From positions 1-64,000 of the forward strand of contig JBEKYC010000037.1 of the NCBI GenBank assembly GCA_049511415.1: DNA of 64,000 bases, in the 5' to 3' direction. Position numbers and translations under genes: made by a program. Below, piece by piece: positions 33,935 through 43,743 of this stretch. Origin of the DNA: Bog-159 sp049511415. Lineage in GTDB: Bacteria > Acidobacteriota > Terriglobia > Bryobacterales > Bryobacteraceae. Below the pieces are notes generated by a model. The model saw only the letters and a list, made by a program, of their open reading frames with translations, made no database searches and had not been told where the DNA came from. The first letter of the stretch is position 1; each line of letters begins with the position of its first letter.

Positions 33935-34489
33935 ATGGCACATACCGAGTCCGCTATGGTCGGGTTGGGAACGCCCGCCGCCGATTTTCGATTGCCGGAC
34001 GTAGTCTCCGGCGCACCAGTCAGCTTGGCGGATTACGCCGGCAAAAAGGCGCTGCTGGTGATGTTTGTCTCGCGGCATTGTCCTTACGTGCAGCATGTGA
34101 AGAGTGAACTGGCGCGGCTTGGCAAAGACTACAGCGCCGCGCCGTTGGGGATCGTGGCCGTTTCGTCGAACTATGTCGTTCAATACCCCGACGACGCCCC
34201 GGAGCTTCTGCGCCAGATGGCTTTGGAACTCGCGCTGACCTATCCGATCTGCTACGACGAATCGCAAGAGGTCGCCAGAGCGTACGATGCAGCCTGCACG
34301 CCGGACTTCTTCCTGTTCGATGAAAACCGCCGTCTGGTCTATCGCGGCCAGTTGGATGGCAGCCGTCCGCGCAATGACGTGCCCGTCACCGGCGCCGACC
34401 TGCGAGCCGCTATCGACGCGGTGCTCGCGGGGCAGCCGGTGAATCCGCAGCAGAGGCCCAGCGCGGGATGCAACATCAAATGGAAGTGA
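33935..34489 (+). CDS. Thioredoxin-like AhpC/TSA-type redoxin
   Basis: The 184-residue protein has the AhpC/TSA-redoxin fold: VGLGTPAADFRLPDV at the start, VMFVSRHCPYVQHVKSELAR with a single Cys in place of CxxC, YDESQEVARAYDAACTPDFF with cis-Pro after a second Cys, then LFDENRRLVYRGQLDGSR. It resembles the widespread one-Cys thioredoxin family proteins whose partner is unknown. It has no signal peptide. The function is probably peroxide or disulfide reduction in the cytoplasm. Confidence 0.82.
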   Translation: MAHTESAMVGLGTPAADFRLPDVVSGAPVSLADYAGKKALLVMFVSRHCPYVQHVKSELARLGKDYSAAPLGIVAVSSNYVVQYPDDAPELLRQMALELALTYPICYDESQEVARAYDAACTPDFFLFDENRRLVYRGQLDGSRPRNDVPVTGADLRAAIDAVLAGQPVNPQQRPSAGCNIKWK

Positions 34490-34500
34490 GGGGGCGAAAT

Positions 34501-34581
34501 GGCGAGCGGGCGATTCATTATCGATATTCTGTCACGCCATTGTAACGCCTGAATTGCTCGCAGCTGGCTCGCCCGCTCGCC
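34501..34581. repeat. Perfect 13-bp inverted repeat with 55-bp centre
   Basis: GGCGAGCGGGCGA at 34501-34513 is mirrored exactly by TCGCCCGCTCGCC at 34569-34581. It lies just after the redoxin stop and before speA. It may be a small non-autonomous element or a structured 3' end; no T tract follows. Confidence 0.55.
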
Positions 34582-34673
34582 GCGTCGCCCACTCAGCAGC
34601 CCAAGCCGCTGAATCACAAATTCCCCTTGCCCTTCCCCCGGATTCTTAGGACACTGAAATCTTGGAGGGTGGA

Positions 34674-36620
34674 GTGGAGAAAACCGCCAGAAAAGGCTCC
34701 CTCGTTATGGAGCCTGCCGAACGCTGGACGCCGCAACGCGCCAGCGATCTGTACGATGTCGCCAGTTGGGGCAAGGGCTATTTTTCGGTGGATGGCAACG
34801 GTCATTTGTGCGTGCATCCCGACAAGGATCCGCAGCGCTCGATCGACCTGAAGCAACTCATCGATACGCTGGTCCTGCGCGGCATCTCGCTTCCGGTTTT
34901 GGTCCGCTTCGCCGGCATTCTGCAACACCGTCTAGGCGAACTGCACGGCGCTTTTCAAACCGCCATGGCGGAACACCGCTACCAGGGCAATTACTGCTGC
35001 GTGTACCCCATCAAGGTCAATCAGCAGCGGCAGGTGGTGGAGGAGGTGCTCGAATTCGGCCGTCCCTACAAATTCGGACTGGAAGCGGGATCGAAACCCG
35101 AACTGCTGGCCGTGATGGCCATGGCCGATAATGAGACGCCCATCATCTGCAACGGCTTTAAAGACGACGAGTATATCGAGATGGCCATGCTGGCCCACAA
35201 GGTGGGCCGCCACATCATTCCGGTTGTCGAAAAGTACACCGAGTTGCAGCTCATTCTGCGCTACTCCGAGCGCGTGGGCGTGCGCCCCAACATCGGCTTG
35301 CGCGTGAAACTGGCCAGCCGCGGTTCCGGGCGCTGGCGCTCTTCCGGCGGATACCGATCCAAGTTCGGTCTCTCGGTCAGCGAAGCCGTGCGCGCGCTAC
35401 AGGAGTTGAAAGACGCGGGCATGGCCGACTGCCTGCATCTGCTGCACTTTCATCTCGGCAGCCAGATCACCAACATCCGCCAGATCAAGGCGGCCGTCAA
35501 CGAAGCTGTGCGCGTGTATGCCGAGTTGGCCCGCGCCGGCGCCGGCCTGCGCTACCTTGACGTCGGCGGCGGGCTGGGTATCGACTACGACGGTTCCCAG
35601 ACCGACTTCGAATCCAGCGTCAACTATACGCTCCAGGAATACGCCAACGACGTGGTTTACCATATTCAAAGCGTGTGCGACGAGGTCGGCGTGCCGCACC
35701 CCACCATCGTGACCGAAAGCGGCCGTGCCGTAGCCGCCTACCACAGCCTGCTGGTCTTCAATGTGTTGGGAGTGTCCGGGATGGGCGAATCCGATGTAGC
35801 CGCCGAAGTGCCCGCCGACGCCGAGCAGCCGCTTATCGACCTGCAGGAGACCAATCGTTCGCTGACCACCAAGAACCTGCTCGAAAGTTATCACGATGCG
35901 CAGCAGGCCCTGGACCAGGCGCTCAATCTTTTCAGCCTGGGCTATCTGTCGCTCGAACAGCGCTGCCAGTGCGAGAACCTGTATTGGGCCATCAGCCGCC
36001 GCATACAGGCGCTGGCACGTTCGCTGGATTACTTCCCTGAAGAGCTGGAAGGCCTGGACGCCATGCTCTCGGATACCTATTTCTGCAACTTCTCGCTGTT
36101 CCAGAGCATGCCGGATAGCTGGGCCATCAAACAATTGTTTCCCATCATGCCGATCCATCGCCTGGACGAAGAGCCCAGCCGCCCCGCGATTCTGGGCGAC
36201 ATCACTTGTGATTCCGACGGCAAGGTGGATCAGTTCATCGACCGCCGGGATGTGAAGCGCACCCTGGCGCTGCACCCGTTCGATGGCAGCGATTATTACC
36301 TCGGCGCGTTTCTGTTGGGCGCCTATCAGGAGATTCTGGGCGACCTGCACAACCTCTTCGGCGACACCAACGCCGTACACGTGCGCATGAGCGATTCGGG
36401 CGAGGTCATTTTGGATTCCGTGATCAAAGGCGACACCGTGCGCGAGGTCCTCAACTACGTGCAATTCTCGGCCGATGCTTTGGTCAGCCGCCTCCGCCGC
36501 GATGTGGAGACGGCGCTGCGCGAAGGGCGTCTGGGTTACGAGGAATCCGGCCGCCTACTGAAATTTTACGAAGAGGGCCTGCAGGGATACACGTACCTCG
36601 AGGACGTGCACGAGCACTAG
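34674..36620 (+). CDS. speA: Biosynthetic arginine decarboxylase
   Basis: The enzyme converts arginine to agmatine, the first step to putrescine. GTG 34674 was chosen because GGAGGG lies just upstream; the protein then has 648 residues, the usual SpeA length. The PLP Lys is Lys114 in YPIKVNQQ. The alanine-racemase-like barrel has HFHLGSQITNI and YLDVGGGLGIDYDGS; the C-terminal part has the SpeA-typical DSWAIKQLFPIMPIHRLDE with FPIMPIHR, and DITCDSDGKVDQFID near the active-site Cys. It is cytoplasmic. addB follows after six bases, so it may share a transcript with the repair genes although functions differ. Confidence 0.93.
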   Translation: MEKTARKGSLVMEPAERWTPQRASDLYDVASWGKGYFSVDGNGHLCVHPDKDPQRSIDLKQLIDTLVLRGISLPVLVRFAGILQHRLGELHGAFQTAMAEHRYQGNYCCVYPIKVNQQRQVVEEVLEFGRPYKFGLEAGSKPELLAVMAMADNETPIICNGFKDDEYIEMAMLAHKVGRHIIPVVEKYTELQLILRYSERVGVRPNIGLRVKLASRGSGRWRSSGGYRSKFGLSVSEAVRALQELKDAGMADCLHLLHFHLGSQITNIRQIKAAVNEAVRVYAELARAGAGLRYLDVGGGLGIDYDGSQTDFESSVNYTLQEYANDVVYHIQSVCDEVGVPHPTIVTESGRAVAAYHSLLVFNVLGVSGMGESDVAAEVPADAEQPLIDLQETNRSLTTKNLLESYHDAQQALDQALNLFSLGYLSLEQRCQCENLYWAISRRIQALARSLDYFPEELEGLDAMLSDTYFCNFSLFQSMPDSWAIKQLFPIMPIHRLDEEPSRPAILGDITCDSDGKVDQFIDRRDVKRTLALHPFDGSDYYLGAFLLGAYQEILGDLHNLFGDTNAVHVRMSDSGEVILDSVIKGDTVREVLNYVQFSADALVSRLRRDVETALREGRLGYEESGRLLKFYEEGLQGYTYLEDVHEH

Positions 36621-36626
36621 GGGTTT

Positions 36627-39600
36627 GTGGGGAAATCGGTTCCATTCGAGTCCGCCTCCTACGCTACGTTGCTTGACGCCGCGACGGACTTTCTAACCTC
36701 TCTCCAGGATCATCCCGAAGTGCTGGTCCTCGCCCATACACGCGGCGCGGCGGACGACTTCGTGCGCTCCGCATGCCACCGTGGACTCCTCGGCGTGCAC
36801 CGCACGACGCTCACGGGACTCGCACTGGAACTCGCCGGTCCTCCCCTAGCGCTCGCCGGATTGTCACCGCTTACTGGCTTGGCCATGGAAGCCATGGTGG
36901 CCCGGGTGATCCATCAATTAAAGCCGCGCTCGATCCCTTATTTCCAGCCGGTGGCCGATACCCCCGGTCTGGCGCGCGCCGTCGCCAGAACGATTTCGGA
37001 ACTGCGGTTGAATGGTGTTCCGCCGGAGAAACTGTCCGAAGCCGGACTTCCCGGCGGCGATCTGGCGCGCATGACTCGGTTGTTCGAACAGGAGCTTGCG
37101 GATCGTTCGGCCGCCGATTTCGCATCGGTGGTCGAGCACGCGATTCGCGTCGCCCGCGAAGGCCGCCACCGCCTGCTCGGATTGCCGGTCGTTCTGTTGG
37201 ATATCGATGCAGACTCGCGGCGGATGGCCGATCTGCTGGAAGCCGTGCTGGCGCAGGCGCCCGCCGCCTTCGATGCGCGCATGGTCCCGGCCACCGGCTC
37301 GCGGGGCGGCACAACTCTCGACTGGGTTCGCCGCTCACTGTTCGCCGAAGCCGCGCTCCCGGCCACGGATGCGGACGAAACCCTCGCCTACTTCTCCGCG
37401 GCCGGCGACTCGCTCGAATGTGTCGAGATGGCCCGCCGCATCCGCGCTCTGGCGGCGGAAGGCGTGGCCTTCGATCGCATCGCCATCCTGTTGCGTTCGC
37501 CGGAACGTTATCAGCCGCTCGTGGAAGAGGCTTTGCACCGTGCGGAAATTCCGCCGTACTTCAGCCGCGGCGTGGCCCGGCCGCATCCGGCCGGCCGCGC
37601 TTTTCTGGCGTTGCTGGCGTGCGCCCGCGAGGGCTGCTCGGCCACCCGTTTCGCCGAGTATCTGTCGCTCGGCCAGGCGCCCCGGCTGGACCACGCCGCC
37701 GCTGCCGAACCGGCATCGCCGCCGGATGACGAAGTGCTGGCGCGTCTTTACCAAGGCGCCGGAACCGAGCCCACCCCGGAAGTGGAGCAAGCGCCGCCAG
37801 AGAACCAGGATGACGCCGTGGTCGGCGGCACGCTGCAATCGCCCGCCGCTTGGGAAAAGCTGTTGGTGGATGCGGCCGTCATCGGCGGACCCAGCCGTTG
37901 GGAGCGGCGTTTGCGCGGCCTCGAACAGGAGTACCGCACCCGCCTGGCGGACCTCGGCCAAAAAGAGGAAGGCCGCCGCCCGCACCTCTTGCGCGAAATC
38001 GCACGGCTCAAAAACCTGGAACGTTTCGCCCTGCCGTTGATCGCCCGGCTGGCCGCGTTGCCGCGCAGCGCGTCCTGGGGCGACTGGATCGCGCATCTGC
38101 GCGACCTGGCCGGCGCCGCGCTGCGCCAGCCCGGCGCCGTGCTGGCCCTGCTCGACGAGTTGCAGGCCATGGACGAAATCGGCCCGGTGGGCCTCGACGA
38201 AATTTCCGGGGTGCTGCGCGAACGCCTGCGCTTCCTGCGCCGCGAGCCGTCCCCGCGCCGCTACGGCCAGGTCTTCGTCGGCGGCATCGCGGAAGCTCGC
38301 GGCCGGGTCTTCGACGTGGTTTTCCTGCCCGGTCTGTGCGAAGGCCTGTTCCCCAGCCGCCCGCGCGAAGATCCCATCCTGCTGGATGTCTATCGCGACA
38401 TGCTGGCCGCCGGACTGCGCGTGCAGAACGATCGCGTGGACGACGAGCGCCGGCTCCTGCATATCGCCTGCGCGGCCGCCCGCCGGCGGTTGGTATTTTC
38501 CTATCCGCGGGTGGACGCCGTCGAGTCCCGCCCGCGCGTGCCTTCGTTTTACGCGCTCGAGCTCGTGCGCGCGGCGTACGGCCGTCTGCCCGATCTGCGC
38601 ACGTTCGAAGAGGATGCCCGCCGCGGCGCGCCATCCCGCCTGGATTGGCCCGCGCCCGCCGACCCGCGCGAAGCCATCGACGACGCCGAGTACGACCTGG
38701 CCACCCTGGGCCGCGCGCATGAGCTTCCCGCCGCCGAAACCGGCGGACTCGGGCATTATCTGCTGGATGCCAATCCGTACCTGGCCGCATCCCTGCGCCG
38801 GCACGGACGCCGTCACCGGCGTGCCTGGTTCGCCGAAGATGGCATCGTCAACCCGGACGCCGCCACCCGTGCCGTACTGGCCGCGCAGCGCCTGGACCAG
38901 CGCAGCTTTTCGCCCTCGGCCTTGCAGCATTTTGCGGCTTGTCCCTACCGCTTCCTGCTGAATGCGGTGCATCGTTTCCGCCCCCGCGAGGAGAGCGTCG
39001 CGCTCGAGCAGATGGATCCGCTCACGCGCGGCGCGCTCTTTCACGAAGCCCAATTCAAAATCTTCGCCGCGTTGCGGGATGCGCGCCTGCTGCCCATGCG
39101 CCAGGCGGATCTGCCGCGCATCCTGCCGATTGCCGACGACGTGCTGCAAAGCGTGGCGGACCAGAACGAAGAGAAACTGGCGCCCGCGATTCAGCGCGTT
39201 TGGCGCAGCGAAATTGACGACCTGCGCGGCGATCTGCACGGCTGGATCGAGCACGCCGCGGCGGATTCGGGATGGCTGCCGCTCCACTTCGAATTCGGCT
39301 TCGGCGTAGCCGCGGATGAAACCCGCGATCCGCAAAGCACCGCGCGGGAGGCCGTGCTCGAAGACGGCGTACGGCTGCGCGGCGCCATCGACCTGATCGA
39401 GAAACATGAAATCCGCGGCACTCTGCGCGTGACCGATCACAAGACCGGCAAGGTCCCGCAACCCGAGCCGGCCTACGTGGGCGGCGGGGCCTTCCTGCAA
39501 CCCCTGGCCTACGCGTTCGCGGCCGAAACTCTGCTGGGTATCCCGACCGAGTTGAGCCGGCTCTCGTATTGCACGCAGCGCGGCGGCTACCGCGAGATAC

Positions 39601-39818
39601 CCTTTCCCATCAGCCCCGCCAAACGCACGTTTTTCAAGCGCGCCATGCAACTGATCGACGGCGAAATCGAGCGCGGCTTCCTCCCCGCCGCCCCGCACCG
39701 CGATGCGTGCGGGCACTGCGAATATCTGGCCGTGTGCGGGCCGGGAGAAGCCCGCCGGACCGCGCGCAAGAATTCGGCCGAGCTGGAAGCCCTGGCGGAA
39801 TTGAGGCGCATGCCATGA
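36627..39818 (+). CDS. addB: AddB-like helicase-nuclease subunit
   Basis: GTG 36627 opens a 1063-residue protein. The N-terminal two thirds is a helicase-like fold without a usable Walker A (LVLAHTRGAADDF occupies that place), as in AddB. The C terminus is a PD-(D/E)XK nuclease: GAIDLIEKHE and TDHKTGKV supply Asp and the D-x-K pair. Cys772 (ACPYRF) and three Cys at 1028, 1031 and 1037 (CGHCEYLAVCG) would hold an Fe-S cluster, a known feature of AddB nucleases. It works with AddA to resect double-strand breaks for RecA. The stop overlaps the addA start (ATGA). Confidence 0.87.
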   Translation: MGKSVPFESASYATLLDAATDFLTSLQDHPEVLVLAHTRGAADDFVRSACHRGLLGVHRTTLTGLALELAGPPLALAGLSPLTGLAMEAMVARVIHQLKPRSIPYFQPVADTPGLARAVARTISELRLNGVPPEKLSEAGLPGGDLARMTRLFEQELADRSAADFASVVEHAIRVAREGRHRLLGLPVVLLDIDADSRRMADLLEAVLAQAPAAFDARMVPATGSRGGTTLDWVRRSLFAEAALPATDADETLAYFSAAGDSLECVEMARRIRALAAEGVAFDRIAILLRSPERYQPLVEEALHRAEIPPYFSRGVARPHPAGRAFLALLACAREGCSATRFAEYLSLGQAPRLDHAAAAEPASPPDDEVLARLYQGAGTEPTPEVEQAPPENQDDAVVGGTLQSPAAWEKLLVDAAVIGGPSRWERRLRGLEQEYRTRLADLGQKEEGRRPHLLREIARLKNLERFALPLIARLAALPRSASWGDWIAHLRDLAGAALRQPGAVLALLDELQAMDEIGPVGLDEISGVLRERLRFLRREPSPRRYGQVFVGGIAEARGRVFDVVFLPGLCEGLFPSRPREDPILLDVYRDMLAAGLRVQNDRVDDERRLLHIACAAARRRLVFSYPRVDAVESRPRVPSFYALELVRAAYGRLPDLRTFEEDARRGAPSRLDWPAPADPREAIDDAEYDLATLGRAHELPAAETGGLGHYLLDANPYLAASLRRHGRRHRRAWFAEDGIVNPDAATRAVLAAQRLDQRSFSPSALQHFAACPYRFLLNAVHRFRPREESVALEQMDPLTRGALFHEAQFKIFAALRDARLLPMRQADLPRILPIADDVLQSVADQNEEKLAPAIQRVWRSEIDDLRGDLHGWIEHAAADSGWLPLHFEFGFGVAADETRDPQSTAREAVLEDGVRLRGAIDLIEKHEIRGTLRVTDHKTGKVPQPEPAYVGGGAFLQPLAYAFAAETLLGIPTELSRLSYCTQRGGYREIPFPISPAKRTFFKRAMQLIDGEIERGFLPAAPHRDACGHCEYLAVCGPGEARRTARKNSAELEALAELRRMP

Positions 39819-42800
39819 TCCCCGGCCCGCAGTCCGATGATGCCGCCGCGCGTGAGCGCATCCGCCATTCGCTCGACGAAAGCCTGATTGTGGAAGCTTC
39901 CGCGGGCGCCGGCAAAACCACCGAGCTGATTACGCGCATCGTAAGCATCCTGGCCGCCGGCACACCGGTCCACAAAATTGTCGCCGTCACCTTCACCCAC
40001 AAGGCGGCGGGCGAGCTGAAGATCCGCTTGCGGCAGGAACTCGACCGCGCCCGCGCCGCTGCCTCCACTTCCCAGGAGCGCGACCATCTGGAAGACGCGC
40101 TGAAGCGTCTGGAAGAAGCCTCCATCGGTACCATTCACGGTTTTTGCGCGCAGATCCTGCATGCGCGGCCGGTGGAAGCGCGCATAGACCCGGCCTTCGA
40201 GGAAATGACCGATCCGGAAGCCGGCCGGCTGCGCGATGGCGCCTTCGATCGCTGGTTTCAAGCGCAGCTCGATTCCGGCGGCCCGGCCCTGCGCCGCGCG
40301 CTGGCCCGGCTCGCCTGGCGCGATCACCGCCGCGACCAGGCCGAGTATCCACCCGTGCCGGCTTTGAAAGCCGCCGCCAAACAGTTGATCGAATGGCGCG
40401 ATCATGACGCGCCCTGGCGGCGCCCGCCCTTCGACCGCGCCGCGCGCATGGAAGCCCTGCTCGATCAGTGCCGTGCGTTGGCCGGCCTGGCCGCCCAGTG
40501 TACCCGCTCCGGCGATAACCTGGTGCGCGGCCTGCGGCCCGTCGCGGACCTCGTGAATCAGCCGGGCGACGCGGACACGCTCGAAGCCCGCCTGCTAAAA
40601 CTGGAGCGCGACCTGAAACGCAACTCCAACAAAGGCTCCGGCGGCTTCGCGCCCGGTGTCGGCCGCCAACAGGTCCTCGATGCCCGCGAGGCGCTGCTGC
40701 GCGATCTGGGCGCCTTTCGCCGCGATGCGGACTGCGATTTCGCCGCCGCCATACAGAATGAAATGCAGGACCTGATGCGTGGCTACGAGGATCTCAAGAA
40801 GCGTGCCGGAAAGCTCGATTTCCAGGATCTGCTGCTGCTTACCCGCGACCTTGTGCGTGGCAACCAGAAGGTCCGCAACTACTTGCAGCAACGCTACGAT
40901 TGTGTCTTCGTCGACGAATTCCAGGATACCGAGCCCCTCCAGGCTGAAATTCTCCTGCTGCTCGCCGCCGGCGATCCCGCCCAGACCGACTGGCTGCAAG
41001 TTACGCCCAAACCGGGCAAACTGTTTGTAGTCGGCGATCCCAAGCAATCCATATATAAGTTCCGCCGCGCGGATGTGGCCCTGTATGAAAGTCTTTGCGC
41101 CTCCTTGGAGTCGCGCGGCGTGGCGCGCATTCACCTGACCCGGAGCTTCCGCGCCGTGCCACCGATCCAGCAGTTCGTGAACGCCGCTTTCGCTCCTGAA
41201 ATGACGGGCGATCGCGCATCCGGCCAGGCCCGCTACGCGCCGCTCCAAGAGCATGCGCCCGCGTATCCCGGCCAGCCGGCCCTGGTGGTGTTGCCCGCGC
41301 CCACGCCGTACGGGGTGCAGCGCGTAAGCAACGAACGTATCGACGCCTGCCTCCCGATGGCCGTGGCGAATTTCATCGCCTGGCTGATCCACGAGAGTCC
41401 CTGGCTGGTGCGCGACCGCGCGGGGGACCGCGTGCCCCTCCGCGCGCAGCATATATGCGTGCTCTTCCGCCGCTTCGTGACCGACGGCAAAGACATATCC
41501 AGCCAATACACACAGGAGCTGGAAGCGCGCGGCATCCCGCACTTGCTGGTGGGCTCGAAATCTTATTACCAGCGCGAAGAAGTGGAGGCCATTCGCGTGG
41601 CATTGGCCGCCATCGAATGGCCGGATGATGAACTGTCCGTTTTCGGCGCCCTGCGCGGCCCCCTGTTCGCCGTTCCGGATGGTTTGCTGCTGCGCTTCCG
41701 CCTGGAAGGCAATCGGCGTCTGCATCCCTACGCGGAAGTGCCCGCCGGTTTCGAACCCATCGCGCAAGCTCTGGCCATCCTCCGCGATCTGCACCGCGGC
41801 CGCAATTACCGCGCGGTAGCCGATACCATTAACGAACTGCTGGAGAAGACCCGCGCGCATGCCGGATTCATGCTGCGGCGCGCCGGCTCCCAGGCTCTCG
41901 CCAATGTTTACCGCATCTGCGATCTGGCGCGCACTTTCGAGTTGGCCGGAGGTCTCTCGTTCCGCGGTTTTGTGGAAGAATTGGCGGCGCAGGCCGAAAA
42001 GGCCGACTCCACCGAAGCGCCCGTGCTCGAAGAAGCTTCCGACGGCGTGCGCCTAATGACCGTGCATTCCGCCAAGGGCCTGGAATTCCCCGTCGTCATC
42101 CTGGCCGACATGACCGCCAAGCTTTCCCGTGAAGCCGCCGAACGTTTCGTGAGCGGCAATTTGTGCGCCATGCGTCTATTGGGCGCCGCGCCTTGGGAGT
42201 TGCTGGAGAACGAGCCCCAGGAACGCGCGCGGGAAACCGCGGAGGGCGTGCGCGTGGCCTATGTCGCGGCCACACGCGCGCGCGATCTGCTGGTGATTCC
42301 AGCCGTCGGCGATGAGGAGCGCCCGGGTTGGCTAGGTCCGTTGAACAAGGCCGTCTATCCGCCGCGCGATAAGCGCCGCAACAAGGCCGCGGGGCCGGGT
42401 TGCCCCCTCTTCGCGGGCGACTCGACGGTGCTGGAGCGGCCGCCGGACTATGGCGGCGCGGCCGACGATTCCGTGCGTCCCGGTCTGCACTCGCCCCAAT
42501 CAGGCGCGCACCAGTTGGTTTGGTGGGATCCCCTGGCGCTGCAACTGGAGGCCGCGCCCGGATCCGGACTTCGCCAGGAGGACATTCTGGCATCCGAACC
42601 CGCCGCGCGTGCGGCCGCAGGCATCGCCAGGTACGAGGATTGGAAAGAACAGCGTTTCCGCACCGGCATCGCCGGACGGTCACCGCACTTCCGCATCGTC
42701 TCCCCCACTGGGGACGAGGGCGATCCGCCCGAACCGCAACCCGTGTTGGTCGACTCGGTGGCATCCGATCCGGATCGCGCCGGCGGCGCTCTTTTTGGAA

Positions 42801-43198
42801 CTCTCGTGCACGCCATTCTCCGCGACCTGGACCTGCGGAGCACCGCCCACCAGATCGCCGCCCTCGCCGGCGTGCATGCCCGGCTGCTGAACGCCGCCGG
42901 CCAACAGGCGGAAGCCACCGCCGCCGCGGTAGCGGCTTGGGCGCACCCGCTGCTCCAGCGCGCCCGAGCCGCCACTCGCTGTTATCGGGAATTTCCAGTA
43001 CACTTGCAACTCGATGATGGCCGGTTGCTGGAAGGCGTCATTGACCTTGCTTTTATCGAACAGAACCGCTGGGTGGTGGTCGATTTCAAGACAGATCCGC
43101 ATGCCTCCGTCCGCTACCAGCGCCAGTTGCAATGGTACGTGTTCGCGATACGGAGATTGACAGGCTCTGAAACCATCGGACATCTGCTTCACCTCTAG
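39815..43198 (+). CDS. addA: AddA-like UvrD-family helicase-nuclease
   Basis: The 1127-residue protein is an SF1A helicase: Walker A EASAGAGKTT (residues 27-36), motif Ia VAVTFTHKAAGELK, motif II FVDEFQDTEPLQ, motif III VGDPKQSIYKFR, motif V VHSAKGLEFPVVIL and motif VI VAYVAATRARDLLVI. The C-terminal nuclease domain has IDLAF and VVDFKTD (Asp1077, Asp1090, Lys1092) plus YQRQLQWY. This is the AddA layout with its own 5'-3' nuclease. It is co-translated with addB. Together they perform the RecBCD role, and Chi recognition is expected in AddB. Confidence 0.92.
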   Translation: MIPGPQSDDAAARERIRHSLDESLIVEASAGAGKTTELITRIVSILAAGTPVHKIVAVTFTHKAAGELKIRLRQELDRARAAASTSQERDHLEDALKRLEEASIGTIHGFCAQILHARPVEARIDPAFEEMTDPEAGRLRDGAFDRWFQAQLDSGGPALRRALARLAWRDHRRDQAEYPPVPALKAAAKQLIEWRDHDAPWRRPPFDRAARMEALLDQCRALAGLAAQCTRSGDNLVRGLRPVADLVNQPGDADTLEARLLKLERDLKRNSNKGSGGFAPGVGRQQVLDAREALLRDLGAFRRDADCDFAAAIQNEMQDLMRGYEDLKKRAGKLDFQDLLLLTRDLVRGNQKVRNYLQQRYDCVFVDEFQDTEPLQAEILLLLAAGDPAQTDWLQVTPKPGKLFVVGDPKQSIYKFRRADVALYESLCASLESRGVARIHLTRSFRAVPPIQQFVNAAFAPEMTGDRASGQARYAPLQEHAPAYPGQPALVVLPAPTPYGVQRVSNERIDACLPMAVANFIAWLIHESPWLVRDRAGDRVPLRAQHICVLFRRFVTDGKDISSQYTQELEARGIPHLLVGSKSYYQREEVEAIRVALAAIEWPDDELSVFGALRGPLFAVPDGLLLRFRLEGNRRLHPYAEVPAGFEPIAQALAILRDLHRGRNYRAVADTINELLEKTRAHAGFMLRRAGSQALANVYRICDLARTFELAGGLSFRGFVEELAAQAEKADSTEAPVLEEASDGVRLMTVHSAKGLEFPVVILADMTAKLSREAAERFVSGNLCAMRLLGAAPWELLENEPQERARETAEGVRVAYVAATRARDLLVIPAVGDEERPGWLGPLNKAVYPPRDKRRNKAAGPGCPLFAGDSTVLERPPDYGGAADDSVRPGLHSPQSGAHQLVWWDPLALQLEAAPGSGLRQEDILASEPAARAAAGIARYEDWKEQRFRTGIAGRSPHFRIVSPTGDEGDPPEPQPVLVDSVASDPDRAGGALFGTLVHAILRDLDLRSTAHQIAALAGVHARLLNAAGQQAEATAAAVAAWAHPLLQRARAATRCYREFPVHLQLDDGRLLEGVIDLAFIEQNRWVVVDFKTDPHASVRYQRQLQWYVFAIRRLTGSETIGHLLHL

Positions 43199-43743
43199 GC
43201 CGGCAAGCCCTTGCTAAACCCTTGCTAAACCATTGATAAAAGGTATGATTGGATGCGAATCGGCCTGCCGCGGAAAGGTCTCCGCCAGCGTCCCGTACAG
43301 TCCATATCATTAAAAATCGTTAAAATGAGACGATTCGGTGTGAAACCGTTGACTCGCCAGGCGGTCTCGTGCTCTAATTCGGGCGTACGTCTCGATGCGT
43401 GCTTTAGGGAGTTCAAAACGCGGCTTTTCGTTGAAGGGAAAGAATTTTTCTCTTGACACCGGCCAAGCCATACGCTATGAATATCTTTACTGAGTCCGCT
43501 GACAAGTGGCAATTTTTCGTGCAATCCTGCGAGCTGGCAAAAGACAAGAACAGACAACGCAGCCCCATCGCAGGGCGTAGTTTGGCAGTACCCGGTACCA
43601 GGGTGTAGGGTCGCCGGCAAAATCTTATTTGAAATCTCCGCCCGCACGGAGAAGTTCCCTAGGTGTTAAGACGCAGTTCGGAGAGGCTCAGGTTGAGAGA
43701 GAACTTCGACCGATTCAATTTCGCAATTCACAAGGAGAAGGAA
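43199..43743. other. Intergenic region with promoter and long leader
   Basis: No gene is seen. At 43208-43232 the ten-base unit CCTTGCTAAA is repeated directly. A good promoter lies at 43453-43481. The following 260 bases up to ATG 43744 would be an untranslated leader containing GC-rich inverted segments (for example around 43590-43625). GGAGAAGG precedes the ATG. Confidence 0.5.
43453..43481 (+). promoter_or_regulatory. Sigma70 promoter for the 43744 gene
   Basis: Perfect -35 TTGACA (43453-43458), 17-base spacer, -10 TATGAA (43476-43481). The start would be at about 43488, giving a 255-base leader. Confidence 0.6.

Noticed and set aside
37335..39716. 793-residue open frame antisense to addB
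   Set aside because: GC-rich third-position bias of addB keeps the antisense frame open; the translation has no recognisable domain and no ribosome site.
43208..43232. Direct repeat CCTTGCTAAA as a CRISPR or attachment site
   Set aside because: Only two copies, no spacers, no cas genes or integrase nearby.
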